Part shown: positions 25,901-38,400 of the stretch, one piece after another
How the letters are laid out: the number at the start of each line of letters is the position of its first letter
How positions within the stretch are numbered: the first letter of the stretch is position 1
Origin: Struthio camelus
Taxonomy: Eukaryota; Chordata; Aves; Struthioniformes; Struthionidae
NCBI RefSeq assembly: GCF_040807025.1
Contig: NC_090968.1
Span: 2,903,906-2,967,905 of the forward strand
Length of the DNA: 64,000 nt
Direction: 5' to 3'
Position numbers and translations under genes: made by a program
The notes under the pieces: model-generated
What the model was told of the DNA's origin: nothing
The model's database searches: none
What the model saw: the letters and a program-made list of their open reading frames with translations, nothing else

Positions 25901-28245
25901 AAGTCCAAGTTCTCTCTCACTTCCAGGTAATCGCAGAGTTGAGCATGCCCATCAGCCAGCATTTGGTTCATCTCTTACAGTTGGAGATATTTTGCAAGGC
26001 AAACTGAGTTTGGGGACTGGAAAAGAAATACAGAGCAGTAGATAAGTCCTATTTCAACAGGCTGCGCTAGTCATCTCCTGGCAGTCAGGATTTTTCCATC
26101 CATCCTCCCCTTATGCTGCTCAGCTTAAAAGTCAGCAGTGAGTCAGCCACAGACTGGATTCCCCTTCGTGTGCAACGTTGCGCTTTGTTTGAGCCCACTT
26201 CACGGGTACCTGTAATAAGCCCGCCGAGTTCCTTTAACACCTATTACTTGAACGCTGGACTAGTCAAAACCATAGATGTAGGAGTTTTTTCCACGAGACT
26301 AAACTGCATTCTATTTTCAGCTGCAGAAGCCTCCACTGGTACAAAACCAGTGAATTAAGATGTGTGCTCTCTGACCTCTCCTTCTCTTAGCGTGACAGTT
26401 CTCTCTCAGTGCTTTCTCCCTGAGCACGAGCCCATCAGAAAGAGGGCATAGCGTAAACCTGTTCTATATACAGCTGGTACTGATCTCTGCAGCCTGCCCG
26501 TTGCTCCAAAAATTCCCCTGCAAAAGGCCAAAAAGCTCAAAGTCTCTGGGACTTTGCTCCAAGGGCATAACGTGTCCTTGGTCTTCACTGCAAGGCTCCA
26601 GCTTGCATAATAACAATCAAATTCACTGCAGAAACAGCCACAGCAAGGCTTTTAAGAGACTTGGCGAGAAACTACTGGAGTCAACAGGAGTTTTTCCATA
26701 AATGTCAAGCCCTTAAAAATAAAACCATCACAAAGATTTTCCTGGGAGGCATTCTGCAGCACCGACATCTGTTAGGAGAAAGGACTACTACACTGCAAAG
26801 GATCACCAATGATTGCGAGCCCACCGAGTCCCTGTAACCGGGTATTTTGAAAGTCAACCCACACTTACATATTGCACTTGCTGGCCAGAAATAGCAGTTC
26901 CAAGACACCTTATGCTATTAGGGGTTTTGAAAAAGGCAGAGGGGAGGTTTCACTCTCTTGTCTCTATCTTACATTACTGAAAAGGGAGAGGAGCTAACCC
27001 CGCTTTGCCTCAGCCCAGCTACCAGCACGTGACAAACATCTGCAGTAAACCTTCGGGACTATATTTCCTCCAAACACAATCTTGGGACTCACCACATCAG
27101 TGACAGAAGTGATAATAAGCAGCTGTCTTTAGGAGTATGGTAGGAAGTACAGTATTTCTAGAGTAAAGCAAACGTTACCAAAAGGAGTGCAAGTAGATTT
27201 TGTTTAGTCATCTTAATGGACAGGAAAACAAAAGGCAGATTCTATAAATATAGAGTCAAGTTCTCTGCTAGTATAAATCAGTGTAACGGGATTGCAGCCA
27301 ATGCTGAACTACACCAAATGAGGTATGTAGGATCAGGACATCTATCAAGTTGTTTCCACAATGAACTTTTCCATAGGGTGTATTTTAATACTGTAACAAA
27401 GCATAGTGCTCTCCTTCACACCACCATCGGCAAACTTCAGGGTCCTACACTTTGGCATAAACCAGACAGGAAATACACGTGTAAAAGTCAAAAGTTCTTC
27501 CTGATCTTTTGATTTGCCAAATAACAACAACAGTAACAGTTTAAATGCATGCATCTGAGACATTCTGCAAGACAAGCAATTGAAGGCACTGCGAGTCCTT
27601 CCACCAACTCCTCTGGGCTCCCAAACAGGCCCACGGGTGGAAACACTTCCACAGGTTACATGGCACGGCGAGTGAAGAGACTCTGCATGCATGAGGCCAA
27701 TGCTCTGCTCACATCAGCAGTGCATGAACTTCGTACTAGGTGTTGATTGCATGGCTTTCACTCAGTGTGCGTATAACCTACGAACGTGCACATAATTCAT
27801 GACGGAACTACTCTCAAGCTACAGCTGCCAGGTTTACCATCATCACCAGCAACAGGAATATTCTACCTTGATCTCTTCCAGAAGTTCCCATTGGTAAGAA
27901 AGAAGTCATACAACCCCTTCACCTGTGAAATAGTTTCCTTTCCAGAGCACTAGCCAGTCCTGCTTGACTTGCTCTGTAACCAATAAACATTGTAATTCAT
28001 CTTAGAATGCATTTCCCCAGCCAGAGCCAGAAAGTATGGAACACTACTGGTTTGGAAAAGCATCTAAAAATAAGGGGTTGGGGGGGGGGGGGGAAGAGGG
28101 AGTGACAGTGAAAGGAGAGAGGTAAGAAGCAACTGAAAAGGATATGAAGATCCTGAGAGCCAGGCATTCAGACTAGCTAACATAATTTAAAATGGTTCAA
28201 CTATGTATCACTGCAAATAGAATTCTGACAAAAAGAAAAAAAAAT

Positions 28246-28262
28246 TATATATATATATATAT
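28246..28262. repeat. (TA)n microsatellite
   Basis: A short run of TA dinucleotides after an A-rich stretch, in the presumed AAK1 3' UTR about 90 bases after the long-form stop. Confidence 0.9.
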
Positions 28263-28347
28263 TGCTATGTTGTTCAACTCAACTAAGAGGTTCAAGGTCT
28301 TGTGAGAGATGGTTCTGGCAGAAGCACACCTCCCAGCTCACAGCAGA

Positions 28348-29492
28348 TTAAGGCTTTTGCTTTCCTGATTTGGAAGGAAAGGGTGCTGAAGCAAAAGGAT
28401 CCCCACTAGGCAGCTCTGTAGTCCTGGAAGACAGAGAAGCAATAGAGACAGATCCTGCTATAGCCTGTCTGTTTGTCTGAGAGACCACTTTGTAAGCAGC
28501 TATAGGTTTGACTTCGAGACCCTGCCCATCTTCTGGACTGTAGTGACGGGAATATTTTGACAAGGACTGTGGACGGAAAGGCTTGTTAACCATTGAGCCC
28601 AGGATGGCTTCCTGGGGGAGTGCATGTCCTCCTTGGTTTCTCTCACTGGGCATGCCACCGCGCTCCTTCAGCACGCATGTAGGAGGGATGCTTTCCTGGG
28701 TCTCCATTGCTCTTACGGAAGAAGGTGGAAGATTAATTGGCTGAATAAACCCCATGGAAGGATACTGAGATCTAGCCAAGGCAGTGGACCCATGCATTGC
28801 TGCATCCAGGCTTTGGAACATGGGATTAATCACATGTTGGACATCACCTGTTTGACTTACGAAAACAGGCGATGCAAACAGTTCCTTAGGAACACTATGA
28901 GAAGTCAACTCTTCCATGCTTTTTCTTTTAGTGAAAGGTGCTCTCAGAAATACATCTGCCTCTTCTGGATGTCTGAGAGCCATGTTGCCCTTGGAGATGA
29001 AAGGAGCTTTGGTAAAGACATCCACCTCATCAAGCACTTTTCTCGAGCTTCGGAAAGGAGCCGTGGCAAAAACATCCGGTTCATCGAAAACCTCACCCGT
29101 GTGCGGCTGGAAGGCAGGGAACAGCGTCTCCCCTATTCTACTCTGGGAAGACTGGGAGTGGGAATCTTCTTTGGAAGCCTCATGTCTTTCCTTCGGCACA
29201 GACTGCAACTTGCAGGTTTCCTCCTCCTCTTCTGAATCCATCAGTAAAGGCCTGGACCCACTACAATCCAAAATATCTCCTTCGTGATCTGTCCCCTCTC
29301 CTTCGCTACTATGGAAGGAGCTGTTGCTTGAAGGACCATCTCTTGCTAAGTAGTCCAAGTCTGAGTTGTGCTGAGTTTTCACCTCTAGTGTCTCAGACTG
29401 ACCCTTATACGAAGGGAGTCCATCACTGCCAGAGGGTCCTTTACAAACCTCAAGAGCTACAACTGGATATAGGGCTGGATCTCTCCGCAGAC
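28348..29492 (-). CDS. AAK1: AAK1 alternative last exon, long isoform (AAK1L-type)
   Basis: A single 1145-nt exon is open from the acceptor (CTTTTGTAG, phase 1) to TAA and adds 380 residues. It starts [15 protein letters not shown], then has a Ser/acidic stretch (about residues 60-95, with [13 protein letters not shown]). Four repeats follow: DVFATAPF (about 139), DVFTKAPF (157), DVFLRAPF (179) and DPFASAPF near the end. DxF motifs of this kind bind the AP2 alpha appendage. The related kinase BMP2K has a similar tail, but the shared upstream exons here are clearly AAK1. A longer splice form, AAK1L, with an extra clathrin/AP2-binding end is known in mammals. The final residues are SKSGKQKP. 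Whether further exons lie between it and 39603 is not excluded. Confidence 0.88.
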
Positions 29493-32400
29493 CTACAAAA
29501 GCAAGAAGAGCAACGTTATACAACGGGCTACATATCCTTAGTCATTTAAAAAAAAAAAAAAAAAAAAAAAAGGAAGATACTTATTACACAAGGCACGTCA
29601 TGATGTTCAGATTTAAACCACCATCACGCATGGAAAATGGGAAGGAGAGGGAGAGCAAACGAGAAAATAAAAATGCCAGGGAAGTTATTTACTACACACA
29701 AATTAAAACACAGTTTAGCACTGCCTCACAGTTCAGGGACACCACAAGTACAAGTTTTTAGAAAGAGATGGAAGATGCAAGACACACGAATGGTCACACT
29801 CAGCCTTCTCTCAACACCATTCCACAAGTTTTTTTGTGCCACCCACAACACAACCATCAGAGAGATTCTTAATTCTTAACATTGTTGCCTGGAGTAAAAG
29901 CTCCAATAAAAAGACTGCTTCTGTCGTTTCATTCAGCATTGTTGCCTATCGACTCAGGAGCACCCTATAAGCAGACTTACTGCTTGGCATAGCCTCTGTT
30001 TTTGTGAGCCATCTCACCGAAGTGGAATTATGCTGCACATGCGTGCATCTAAAACACATAGGGAAGCCTAGCAATCATTCAAACAACATATACATTTTTC
30101 AGAAAGAAAAAGCGTTAGTCTATAGTTTTTAATGAAATTGTCAACTACAGCAGCGTTGTTTTAAGCCACTGCAAGACAAAGCGCTCTTAAACAATCCGGA
30201 CAATGATTTCAAGTGAAAGACCTAACATAACTACACCCAACTGGCTTGCTTTTGTGTTAGTATAACACACCAGTGCAGGGAGAGGCTTGCTATTCTGCTG
30301 TTCTCCAGTTACAAGAGCCCAAGAGGTTTTTTGTTAGTTTTTTGCCTTATGACTCACACAGACAGAACAGAAGATATCTTACCTTCAAAGAACTATTAGC
30401 AGGTTAGAAGTATGTCATTGGACTCATGTTAGCAAGAGGACAGGAAAAAGGCACGTGAAACTAGGCAATATGAATTGCAAGAAGAAAGGGAGTAAGGTTC
30501 TTTGGCAGCTGGTATCCACTGAACGACGGGACAAGCAACGCACTAACCAACCAACCTTGCCGTGACAAAACGGCATCATCATCACATCCAAACTCTACCC
30601 AAGTTAAAAAGCTCAAATTTATATACCCGTTGCCAGCCTCAAGGCATTGTTTCTTAATCAAGTCTGTTGATGTATAAGATTTAACCCATTCTCAGTCACT
30701 TTTCATAATTAAAGACACAGTACTCATTCATTAGGCATCAAAATTGTCATTTATTGGGAAACTATTCACTTAGATACATTACACTGCTAAATAAAGACAG
30801 TGTAGATATGTGAACATTTTGTAAGTTACTCTACAAAAATACTATCTATCTTTCCTGAAGCCTATGTCGTCCGCAATGGTTTAACCTTAGATGCTCATCT
30901 CGGATTACAGGAACAAGAAATTTGTCACTGTTTTCTTCCAGGAGGTTGGTTATATTTTTACCAGATATTATTGTGAGGTTTTAAGAATACAGGCTGAAGC
31001 AGAGCAAGACCAGTTGCCATATCACAAAAATGCCTTTGAATTATCCAGTCCTCATTGAAATATAGTGTACAGGAAAACAAGAAATGGAAAAAGGCATTTA
31101 TGACAGTCAACATTATGCCAATGCAAACCAATGACCCGCCCACTTGTCACAAGAATAGCATTCAAAGCACAAGTTATTTGATCATTTAAAAAAAAAAAAA
31201 AAAACACACACAAAACAAAAAGAGTTATTTGCATTAGTTGGTGTCTATATTTATGTAAATGATGACATTTAGGACAGAGAATAAGAGAAAGCCCCAACTG
31301 GTTTAGGACAGTAGCAACATAGAACTTGGAGGCTGTGTATGATGGGCAGAATGGTTTATTTTCAAAAATGACTTTCTCCAGTGCTTTCTTATTCTCTCTA
31401 TCTGTCATAAGCAAGAAGGGCCCTGAATGCATGGAAGCAATCTCCTCCCCTGCAGAGGCCATTACTCTGGAAAAAATGAAGTGATGCTTAGGCAGAATCT
31501 CATTCTGGCCTCCCGCTAGGAGCTGGTTTCACTCAAAGCCACTAGGCAATACAGCAAGAACAGGAGGGCACCTGAGAAGTTGAAAACAACAAAAAAAGGC
31601 AACAGCAAGGTTAAAACAGAAATGCTAAGATGCAGTGGGTTACCTGAGGAGTCTGGGGATTTGCTAATGGGAGAGAAGCACCATCTATACTCCCACGTTA
31701 TTAGTCTCCAGTATTCAAGGAAGACCTGGCTTTCAGACACCATCATATAGTAACTGATCTCAGGCACAGCTTTCCTTTTCAGGTAGATGATGTTGGGTTC
31801 CCCCCATTTGTTTCACCAAGGGGGAGCAAAAAGCAAAGGGATACTTCCAGGAAGAGCTCTGGCAGCACTGCTACTGCTAGGGAGACAACATTATCCGATG
31901 TCTGGGTGCGTGTCTGACTAGAAAGTGGCTTAGTCCAACACATCTCCTCTTACAGATAACAATCATATGTTTAAAAAAAAATCTGACCTATGCTCAAACA
32001 CTGAAAAGTCCAAAAAACAAAACAAAACTTGGTTTAAAGGCTGGGTTAGAGTTAACGAGACAAAGTCAGTGGATTCCCACAAGCAGCCACAGCTACAGGC
32101 TTTGCAGCCGAACACTTTGGAGGCCCATGCAACCAAACTATTAGAAGGACAGATAGCTTAAGTGAGCCAAGGCTGATAGACAGTTCAGCACGTCTGAGAT
32201 CAGAGACCAATGAGACTGATGCACTCGAGGGACCGTTTCACATTAAAGGAATGGCAGTTTTATTTGGTGTTACAGTAGAAAAGAGAAAGGGTCACTCCAT
32301 GAATCATTAAGAGCATAAAGGACAAATCTTGTGAAACTAAAACAGCACTGATTTGTTTGAAGCCCTGTCCATTCTGTTATGACTCTGCTCCCATTCACAC

Positions 32401-35400
32401 CAAAGGCACACTATGCAAGAGGCCTGAAAAGGTGCACGCAGATGGTTTGCTTTTATGAACACAAAAAGCACCCACAAACCCTTGTGCAAAACGGGATGCT
32501 TCTTCTGTAGAGGCAGTATTTCCTAACATCTTCCTATGCCAAGGTGGACACTGCCAACGGGTAGCTGCCTCTTTTGTCCCCTCTTCCTCCACACTCCCGA
32601 GATCTACGCGTTACTTCACTGGGAAGCATCCCTCATTTGCTCAATCTATGCTCAGGTTTTAAAGCATGCACGCTAGTAATGGCTGCAAACTTCACTCCTT
32701 AGAATATTTACAAACGTTTGAGTTTATAGATTAGGTTGTATCCCTGTACAACATTCATACGGAAATTTTTATTCAAGGGTCAGACACACATACTAAAAAA
32801 AATGATTCCTTAACTATACTCAGGCTCCCCTTCCGCAGCGAGAAGTTTAAAAATAAATCATTCAGTACACTAGGAGTACCCCTGCTTAAACATTCACAAT
32901 AGACAAGAGATTGTTCGTGTGGCTTATGAGAGGTGTAGACAGCAGAACAGTTCCTGCTTTGAGACCAGTGCTGTTTGTAAAGCAACACAAAACGGGTGTG
33001 TTAAATGTATATAGCAACCTAAAGAGAAGACATCTTTTTCCTTTGAGTTAGAGCATTGACACACACCAAGTTCCTGTCTTTTACGAAAAAGACTGCACAG
33101 AAGTCGCAAGGTACTGAGATGACTGCCAAGAAAGCCAGAGAACATTTACTGTCCCTTTTACAGGGGGCTCCAAGGAGGCAGATCGGGCACCAAGAGGTGG
33201 ATCATTTCTGGATCAGAGCCCAAAACAAGACCCTCAAAGGAGACAGAGGCGTTCCAGAGTCTACAGCTGCTTTTCCACCAGAAAACACTCCTGATTTCAC
33301 TCGGCCAAAGCCAGGAAGGTCACAACATATGGTAACAGGTAGCTGAGAATCAGCATAATTACTAGTATGCAAGGTAACTAGTTTGGCATTAACAAAGGGT
33401 CAGAAGACTTCTTGTTCCTTCATTCAAGGACAGTGAAATTTTCCCCCGTATTCTGGTCCCTAGGAGCAATGTCATTAAATAACCGTACAGAACTACCCCA
33501 CATAGTGCTTTTACTTTGTAAATGTTGAAGCAGAACATGAAAGGTCAGTGCCATTATTATTTCTTCACTGGACAATTCAGGCAGCAAAACAATGTGGTTT
33601 TGCCTAAAGTCACTCCACAGCAGAGTGGCAGGTCCAGGAACAGATCTAGGCTCCTTCAGTTCCACAAGCTGACTAAGCCACATGACCCCAAACAGTACGG
33701 AATTTAGTGATCTATTTTTGGCACACTTCTACAGTCATTTACACCATGCAAAGTGAGACAAAGCAGGTGTTAAACACTAACTGCGCACACTAAATGCCAG
33801 CTATTTAACATCAAGACTGACCTATTGGAGACAAAGCGCATCTTTCGCCCTCATTCTCACTGTGCAGAAGCCAAGCGTTAACGCAAAATACAGTCTTTGA
33901 CTGCTTAAGAAAAACACAGGGTAAGTTAACGAGGGGTTACATTCCCTCGCCTGTGGAGGCCAGGAGCACGAGTCTTAAACGTCACTCCTGTCCTTCAGAC
34001 AACCCCAGAAGCCACCCAACCAACCCACCCTTTCTCCCGAGGAGCAGTGAGCAGATTCGACACTGTGCATGGATACTGTGCTGCTTTCCATAGGCTTGGC
34101 CGTATCCAAAGTGCAACTGCTTTTGGTTACAGAAGTCTAGGACATGGATGGAGAGGGAGTATTTAAAAAAAAAAAAAAAGCCTTTTTTTTCTAATCCCCA
34201 TTTGCTGCTGGACTGAAATAGTTTAAACATGCAGTGCCCACACCTGAGTGAAAAAGTCACTGGAGCTAATCTCAACTGAGTATTTATAACCAAGTTAACC
34301 AAGAAGCCTCATTTCCCAGCGCATTCCCTCATGTTACATTCACACTTTCCACACATCCACATTAGCTACAACAGTAAGTTATTATACACAGACATGCATA
34401 TGCACATCCATCACACTACGGGCTTGCTCATGCTTTCTGTAGTCAGAGGCCTGCATGGCCCACATTTTGTGTTTGCTGGGGTACAACCTGCTAAACTGTC
34501 TTCTGTCTGAAACGCATCTGAGCTTTTATTTCAGGAATGCAGGGTGTCTTTTGTGGTCTTGGAAAGTCACTTGAGGCAAAATCCTATGAGGTGCCAGGCT
34601 CAAGAACATACTGGGGATAGCATCGCTTGAGTGTTGGTTTTTTTGTTTTTTGTTTTGTTTTTGTTTCTTTTTTAAAAAGTGGGAACACAGCCACTGTCAG
34701 GCTTTACAAGTAGTCCCCTCAAAAAATAGATAATTTTATTCCTTGAAGAGATTCTCTTGAGTTGTCACTTGCATGCAGCAAATGTGCTGTTAGAGGATGC
34801 GGGTTTGCCATAAAGTCACCCCTGCAAAGATTCTTCCACCCATCTTGCACAGACTTTTCCAAGAAGCCCAAATTTGGAAGTTGCACTGTGACTACAGTAT
34901 CAGGGAAGTCCTTACAATCCTACAAGGTCACAAAGAAGCCAGTGAAGACTTAGTCAGCCAGTATTAAGGCAGCCATACCTTCTGGTTTTGGGACAGATGT
35001 TCCAGAGACAGTGGACGCTTTCAGCTACAATGCCAATTTGCTGATCTCCAAGTTGCGGGTATTGCACTTTTCCTAATCCAGTTGAAAAAACGGAGATTGT
35101 CAAAAGGTAGGGGGGCAGTTAGAAACCCAAGTCCACTGACAATCAGCAAGAACTGACATTTATCTTCCACTTGTCACTTAAGTCCTCACCACCCCAAAAG
35201 CAGCGTTCATCTTGCATCCAAAGCACAGCCTTGACGTGAAAGGGAAATCACTCTCCCCGCACAGTGGTTGCATTAGAAGGTAACCTATTAGGAGGATCCA
35301 CCGCAGCAACTAACGCCAAAAACAGCACGACAAGCTCAAGCCTGTTTGCGTATAAAGGCTCCTCTGTCATCCTGACATGACTAAACAGCACATATGAGCA

Positions 35401-38400
35401 GAGAGGAGAGTCGCTCCACTGCGATTTTGCTGACTGCACGTTAGTATTATGTTACTTAGTAACACCTAACCTACAACCCTTAAGAGGGGACACGAAACAA
35501 CTCCCAGGATTTCCAACACGCTTGCAAACATAGCTATAGGAGATGACCGTTCTTATGCATTACTGTAATGCTGCATACCAAACCTCTTCCACGTGCACGT
35601 AGGATGAAAATTCAGCTTGTTCCTTCACAGCAGCAGCTTTCCCACACCTCCTTAACTTTTGGGCAGCATGGCAACGCTAAACTAATGCCTGCAGGACAAC
35701 CACATTTTTGGATAGCTTAAAATGAATCCCACGTATCTGCCCGTTTCCCATCTCTTGCATTTTCCATTCATTTCACAAATAAGAGGGAAGTCTTTTCTGA
35801 TGAACCAGGTCTAAAAATAAACATTTCTAAAGATGCAAGCTTCCGTTGTATCATATTTCCCACCCAAATCCAGGAATACCTACTTGAAAAAGCAATAAAA
35901 GGGACATTCACACCTGCTCATTTAATAGCATTATTAACAACCCAGTGCATTTATATTTTTTTCCAGAACCCTTGAACAAGTGCTATTAGATTTAAAATCT
36001 TAAACATTCTTTAAAAGTACTTTAATTCACAGAATTCTTTGTTCTAATATACAGTAGATGGTTACTTTTGTAAATCCATTCTCTTTTCATATATTCTCAG
36101 TATCTGACTATACAATAACTTTCTATCTATAGCTTCACGTTATCCAGTCCAGCTTGCCTGTGCTTTAGGAATATAAAACAAAAAAAAAAATAAAGTTCTA
36201 TCCACAATTGTACTAAGGTCATTTCCATAGTTCTCATGTAAAGCTTCTCTTGGAAAGTGCAGTATACACATGTAATGATACAACACATTTAAGCAATACT
36301 TTTATTATTAAGTGTAGGTTTTAAAAGAAGAGTAATGGAGAGCAGACATGATTGATGGTAGTTCTATTTACAGAATTTGTTAAACTAAGTCTCAGGGTGG
36401 GGAGAGACTGGAGATAGGAAAGGAGCAGTCACGAACTTGGATTTCTTTCCTTCTTAGCAAGAGGTCAGTACATACATATTTCAGTCGTTCATACTTTCGC
36501 ACATGGGAAACTGCACTTTTACTAATACAGCTACATACACATACACAAGGTTAGCGGTAAGCTATTAATTATTCCACTACAGAGGAAGAGTCCTTCTGTT
36601 CAGAAAGAGCTTTCAAATACATGATAGAAATTCCGGACTTCATAAGCCAATGAAAACAAGTTTAGCATATCCAGCTAGTTGACAAACTAAGCATGTAAAG
36701 GGAAAAGAAAAGGTAAAACCCATCAAGTTGTAGCAGCACTTACTTCAAACCATCTGAACCAAGTGCATGCTTGTTCCACAAAGACTGAAGAGTGGAATAA
36801 AGTCTACAGTAATCTTTGTCTACTGAAAAAAAGGTTCCATACTTAACCGTTTTGCACTATATGCAGTTACAAGAGAAAACAGGGAACCCAGAACAGATAC
36901 CAGATGCTTGACTAAAACCAGGATTAAAAAGGAGACAAACAACTGCAGGACAATTTGTTTCATACACAATTTACAGTAGGTTTGAGGGGATTTTCTTCCA
37001 GTCAAACACAGAAATCACAGAAAATACATCTGTTGCTGCCACAATGCCCTTTTCAGCCAAAAAAAGAAAAAATCCAACCAAAAGCTCATCACAGCCATAC
37101 TCACATATATTTGGTTCAAAATTTTTTTCTATTTCACTTAGGGTCATTTTTGCAGCTTTAACAATCTGTTTTTTCTTTTTCTTTTTTTTTTTTTTCCTCC
37201 TCCTCTCTTCTTCAAGGAAGCGCAGTTCATTCACAAGCAGAATTGTTAAACAGCAAACCATTAGTTGGGGGCAGTCCGGAAAACTCTCTTCATACGCACC
37301 ATCACCAGAGGTACTACGCAAGACTAGTTCAGGGAAATTCAGTGCTTTTTCCTCCCCTGAAGCATATACTGGCAATTTAGAAATAGCAGCTCTCCTAACC
37401 TCTATTCTACAAGAGAGGATGCCCCTCTCTATTTCACCTGTCTCCTTCCTCCTGCCCATTCATCAGAAAAAACAGGAACAAAACAAAAACCAAACCCAAA
37501 AACACAAATGCAAAGATTGAAACACAGTTGTTCACACACTAGTCTAAGGAGAAAGGAGTCTGTTTTACGCAGGGATCATACATCAGCTACAACTATCTAA
37601 TTCATTTACAGTTAGGCTTTCCATGGTGCTATGTGTACATCTCAGCAGGGTGGCTAATGACGGTGCTCCCTTTAGACATAGGCTAGCAAAGACAGGTGCA
37701 GAAGGAACCACAGCAGGTTTACCAGCTTTAGAGAGGACTACCTGGAGAACTGAGACAGAATCTTTTCCTGGGGCACAGGAAGACAGGGAGAAAGTGGGTG
37801 ACTGTCTCCTCTTGGCAGATTTATTTTTCTTTTAATTAAGGAAAAAACCAAAAGAACCACAACTGAAGGTAACTCCTCTGGAAATGAAAACGGAGGATTA
37901 GGTACGTTACAGAAACTGCGTCTGCTACTGTGTCACTGCTACAGGTCTATGAGCTGATCCACCAGCAGTAAAGACCTGGCTATGTTGGGAAGACTGGACT
38001 CAGAGCTTCCACTGTTGTTTCTAGAATGCCCACCTGAAAGTGTGAGAGATAGGAATTCAGTATTGAACAGGACACGCACACACGACAGTTTCAGATGTTC
38101 AAGAGCAAGCAAAGAAAGACAAGAGTGAAAATAAAACGGAAAACTTGCTCAAGATCTTCTGTTTACTTGCATCACGATAGCAACAACATTCCCCTGCTTG
38201 CTCTTCCACCCTCTCCCTCCCCTCCCAACTTAGCTCCCTGGAGTTGTATGGAAAAACCATGACAGCCACTTCTGTGGCAACAAAGTCTCCACAGACCATT
38301 TCCTTTGACTAGAATTTACATCTCAGTTACAGAATTCTATCCTTCCCACAGCATCTACAAGAACTCCCACAACCTATAGAGAAGACTTCGGAATTTTGCA

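Larger units (their letters stand above)
22905..28347 (-). other. AAK1: Probable AAK1 long-isoform 3' UTR
   Basis: This is about 5.4 kb of sequence downstream of the long-form stop codon with no recognised exon. It includes a G14 run (28080-28093), a TA microsatellite (28246-28262) and a G-rich run at 25689-25705. Human AAK1 has a very long 3' UTR, so this length is reasonable. The 3' limit rests only on the ATTAAA pair near 22.9 kb. Confidence 0.5.

Noticed and set aside
27755-27850. Possible box C/D small nucleolar RNA on the minus strand (GTGATGA and CTGA about 70 bases apart)
   Set aside because: The flanking bases do not form the required terminal stem, and no C'/D' boxes are evident.
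28624-29287. Plus-strand open frames of 203 and 123 codons
   Set aside because: They are shadows of the long AAK1 terminal exon on the opposite strand, which has clear AAK1-type motifs.
28348-29492. Assignment of the long tail exon to BMP2K instead of AAK1
   Set aside because: The tail resembles that of BMP2K, but it follows AAK1 exons on the same strand in matching phase and lies in the GFPT1-NFU1-AAK1 order.
36971-37459. 162-codon minus-strand open frame with a polylysine run
   Set aside because: The Lys run comes from an A-rich simple repeat. No family resemblance or splice sites were seen, and it lies in the intron or 3' UTR of AAK1.
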